This document shows, one piece after another, positions 14,127 to 16,192 of a DNA stretch of 16,192 bases (the first letter of the stretch is position 1; every line of letters begins with the position of its first letter). The notes beneath the pieces are model-generated. The model was not told the DNA's origin. It searched no databases and was given only the letters and a program-made list of their open reading frames with translations. Location of the stretch: positions 1 through 16,192 of the forward strand of contig CAZPHI010000045.1 of assembly GCA_964586425.1 (NCBI GenBank), written 5' to 3'. This DNA comes from CAZPHI01 sp964586425. GTDB taxonomy: Bacteria > Bacillota > Clostridia > Lachnospirales > Lachnospiraceae. Made by a program: the position numbers and the translations under genes.

Positions 14127-15539
14127 TTATTCTTCACCATTCCAGCAATATGTACAAAGCTGGCTGTTATCAATATCAACTGAATCAAGCATATCATCAA
14201 GTCTGTTGAATCTAAGTGATGTAAAATTAAGCTGTTTTCTAATCTCTTCTACCATATTCTCATATTCTTTTGAATCCGGATTAGTATATCTCTTAAGTAC
14301 ATCATCTGCAACATCTTCTGTTCCCTCAAGCTGTGCAATTACACGTCTTGTAATAAGGTCCATCTCTGATGTTGAACGTGAGAAATTAAGGAATTTACAG
14401 CCATATACAAGTGGTGGACATGCTGGTCTGATGTGAACTTCCTTTGCACCACTTTCATATAGAAATTCTGTTGTTTCACGAAGCTGAGTTCCTCTAACTA
14501 TTGAATCATCTATTAATAATAATTTCTTTCCTTTAATCAAATCATGAACTGGGATAAGCTTCATCTTAGCTATAAGATTACGTTTGCTCTGCATAGTTGG
14601 CATGAATGAACGAGGCCATGTTGGTGTATATTTGATGAATGGTCTTGAGAATGGAATTCCTGATTCATTAGCATAACCGATTGCATGCGGTGTTCCTGAA
14701 TCTGGAACACCGGCTACTATATCAGCCTCTACATTATCTCTTCTTGCCATGTGTTTACCACACTCTACACGCATTGCTTCTACACTTGTTCCTTCATATG
14801 AGCTTGATGGATATCCATAATAGATCCAAAGGAATGTACAAATCTTCATATCTTTATTAGGATTAACTAATGTCTTAACTCCATCAGGTGTTACAACTGC
14901 TATCTCTCCTGGACCTAATTCTCTGACATCACTATATCCAAGATTAAGATATGAGAAGCTTTCGAATGCAAGACAATATCCATCATCCTTCTTACCTATA
15001 GCTACAGGGGTTCTTCCCTGCCTGTCTCTTGCAGCATAGATTCCCTTAGGAGTAAGAACCATTAATGTCATTGAACCATCAACTGTATCTAATGCAAGCT
15101 TAATACCATCAATTAAGTTTTCTTTCTGATTAATTATTGCAGCTACTAATTCTGTTGGATTAATCTCTCCACCACTCATCTCTAAGAAGTGTGGATTGCC
15201 ATTAGAGAATATCTTTGTAAGAATCTCTTCTGTATTATTAATCTTACCAACTGTAGTAATTGCATATGTACCATGATGAGAACGAACGATAAGTGGCTGT
15301 GGCTCATAGTCTGATATACATCCTATTCCCATGTTTCCATGCATCTTCTGAACATCTGAATCAAATTTTGTTCTAAATGGCGCATTCTCTATGTTATGAA
15401 TTGCTCTGTCAAAACCCTTCTGTGCGTCATATACAGCTAATCCACCACGTCTTGTTCCAAGATGTGAATGATAGTCCGTTCCAAAAAATAAATCAAATAC
15501 GCAGTCATTCTTTGATGCTACTCCAAAAAATCCACCCAT
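14127..15539 (-). CDS. PurF-like amidophosphoribosyltransferase paralog with Gly at the Cys position
   Basis: 470 residues from the ATG at 15537-15539, preferred to the upstream TTG because GAGG is 8 nt before the ATG and only 2 nt before the TTG. The fold is that of PurF: an N-terminal Ntn-type glutaminase-like domain and a C-terminal phosphoribosyltransferase domain with PDSGTPHAIGYANESGIPF and the PRPP loop LLLIDDSIVRGTQ (IDD at 343-345). Cysteines 234, 381, 462 and 465 again suit a [4Fe-4S] cluster. The N-terminus reads MGGFFGV where active PurF proteins read (M)CGxxGI, so the nucleophile is Gly; HVRYST is also replaced by GIGCISD. From memory this MGGFFGV type is widespread in Lachnospiraceae and annotated as amidophosphoribosyltransferase. 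It could be an ammonia-dependent enzyme, a regulatory partner, or act on another substrate. Confidence 0.88.
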   Translation of the reverse strand: MGGFFGVASKNDCVFDLFFGTDYHSHLGTRRGGLAVYDAQKGFDRAIHNIENAPFRTKFDSDVQKMHGNMGIGCISDYEPQPLIVRSHHGTYAITTVGKINNTEEILTKIFSNGNPHFLEMSGGEINPTELVAAIINQKENLIDGIKLALDTVDGSMTLMVLTPKGIYAARDRQGRTPVAIGKKDDGYCLAFESFSYLNLGYSDVRELGPGEIAVVTPDGVKTLVNPNKDMKICTFLWIYYGYPSSSYEGTSVEAMRVECGKHMARRDNVEADIVAGVPDSGTPHAIGYANESGIPFSRPFIKYTPTWPRSFMPTMQSKRNLIAKMKLIPVHDLIKGKKLLLIDDSIVRGTQLRETTEFLYESGAKEVHIRPACPPLVYGCKFLNFSRSTSEMDLITRRVIAQLEGTEDVADDVLKRYTNPDSKEYENMVEEIRKQLNFTSLRFNRLDDMLDSVDIDNSQLCTYCWNGEE

Positions 15540-15615
15540 TGTCAATTCCTCTTTCTTTATTTTTCAATATTTTATTTTCTTAAGCATTAATATGTCTAAC
15601 GCCATAACCTTATAT

Positions 15616-15644
15616 ATTGTATCAAAATAAAATTAATTATTCAA
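15616..15644 (-). promoter_or_regulatory. Putative sigma-A promoter of the PurF-like gene
   Basis: On the minus strand, TTGAAT (15639-15644), a 17-nt spacer and TACAAT (15616-15621), about 75 nt before the start codon. Confidence 0.6.
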
Positions 15645-15685
15645 TACGCATAGCCATATTATCATAATTTTATTCTCAACAATGG

Positions 15686-15714
15686 TTGATATTTATAATA
15701 AAACCACCTATAAT
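15686..15714 (+). promoter_or_regulatory. Putative sigma-A promoter of the PilZ gene
   Basis: TTGATA (15686-15691), a 17-nt spacer and a perfect TATAAT (15709-15714), about 45 nt before the start codon at 15767. Confidence 0.65.
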
Positions 15715-15766
15715 TATTAAGTAATTGTTATTATATACAAACGAAAGAAAATTATGGAGGGCACCT

Positions 15767-16120
15767 ATGAAAGAGAAACGAAATGCAAAACGATATGTAG
15801 CCGTTCTTAAACTCAACGTATCTTCACTATTCAAACAGGATAATATTAAGATTAACAACATTGATTCACCAATTACTGTAACTGATGTATCAAAAACCGG
15901 AATTGGATTTCAGTCAGCTAGTATTCTCCCCGAGGGATATTATTTTAACGCTGCATTAAGATTAGGTTCGGAAGAAGATATCTTATACTGTGTTGTTAAG
16001 ATTATTCGCTGTATGGCATTACACGATGGAATCAATGCATATGGATGCGAATTCGTTGGTATGGCTCCTATTCTTAATTATATATTTGATGAGTTTGAGA
16101 AGGATGCACAAGAAGAATAA
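15767..16120 (+). CDS. Single-domain PilZ protein, probable c-di-GMP receptor
   Basis: 117 residues from the ATG at 15767, chosen because GGAGG lies 6 nt upstream; the longer in-frame start at 15725 has no ribosome site and lies only 11 bp past the -10 box. The PilZ domain fills the whole protein. Both c-di-GMP-binding motifs are intact: RxxxR at R5-R9 (KRNAKRY) and the D-x-S-x-x-G motif (TDVSKTGIGF, about residues 43-52). The rest is beta-barrel-like, with YGCEFVGM near the C-terminus and an acidic end (DEFEKDAQEE). Such stand-alone PilZ proteins pass the c-di-GMP signal to a partner, for example in motility or exopolysaccharide control; no partner is visible in the window. Monocistronic as far as can be seen; only 72 bp follow it, with no clear terminator. 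Confidence 0.9.
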   Translation: MKEKRNAKRYVAVLKLNVSSLFKQDNIKINNIDSPITVTDVSKTGIGFQSASILPEGYYFNAALRLGSEEDILYCVVKIIRCMALHDGINAYGCEFVGMAPILNYIFDEFEKDAQEE

Positions 16121-16192
16121 AATCTCTTTTTTATCAAAAAGATTGTGTTGCTCTAAGATATTAAAAACGGGGATCCAGTATTTGCCAGTAGA

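Noticed and set aside
15725..15766. Longer PilZ protein start
   Set aside because: It has no ribosome site and lies at the predicted transcription start; GGAGG serves the ATG at 15767.
16121..16160. A/T-rich hairpin after the PilZ gene as terminator
   Set aside because: The stem is mainly A-T with a bulge and has no T-tract after it, so it is too weak to call.

Overview
The window is AT-rich DNA with short intergenic gaps, strong GGAGG-type ribosome sites and protein sequences of the kind seen in gut Lachnospiraceae (Clostridia). That placement is an inference from protein style: the divergent PurA, the PurF-like protein beginning MGGFFGV, and the paired zinc-ribbon and TPM-domain membrane proteins. 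No phage, transposase, CRISPR array, tRNA or rRNA is visible. Most of the window is housekeeping chromosome, and most of the interest lies in damaged or atypical genes and in the intergenic RNA and repeat structure.

Layout, left to right. (1) 1-923, minus: the 5' part of a DltA-like adenylate-forming enzyme with an in-frame TGA. (2) 924-1326: divergent promoters, a 15-bp tandem repeat and a 140-bp GC-rich inverted-repeat element. (3) 1327-1536, plus: a small two-helix membrane protein, convergent with deoC (minus). (4) deoC, purA and a LysR-type regulator, all on minus. (5) 4828-5643, plus: a C39-like peptidase lipoprotein divergent from the LysR gene. (6) 5664-6994: promoter, yybP-ykoY-type (Mn2+) riboswitch with a terminator, then a Na+/Ca2+-exchanger-family transporter. 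(7) 7058-7269: the transporter's terminator and a candidate small RNA on minus carrying an anti-Shine-Dalgarno stretch. (8) 7441-9416: an overlapping pair, a double zinc-ribbon membrane protein and a TPM-domain membrane protein. (9) 9434-9852: an array of six hairpin-plus-U-tract repeats, five intervals in all, four of them exactly 72 bp. (10) purB and an N-terminally truncated purF on minus, with a promoter and leader hairpin. (11) 13073-14044, plus: an unrecognised two-helix membrane protein. (12) A second PurF-family gene on minus, then a single-domain PilZ protein on plus.

The purine genes stand out. purA and purB encode the two steps from IMP to AMP (PurB also acts in the IMP pathway), and two PurF-family proteins are present. 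Neither PurF-family protein has the N-terminal cysteine needed for glutamine-dependent amidotransfer: one lacks roughly the first 45 residues of the mature domain behind a perfect ribosome site, and the other has Gly where Cys should be. Both keep the PRPP-binding loop and four cysteines spaced like [4Fe-4S] ligands. PurA also departs from the textbook IMP-binding motifs.
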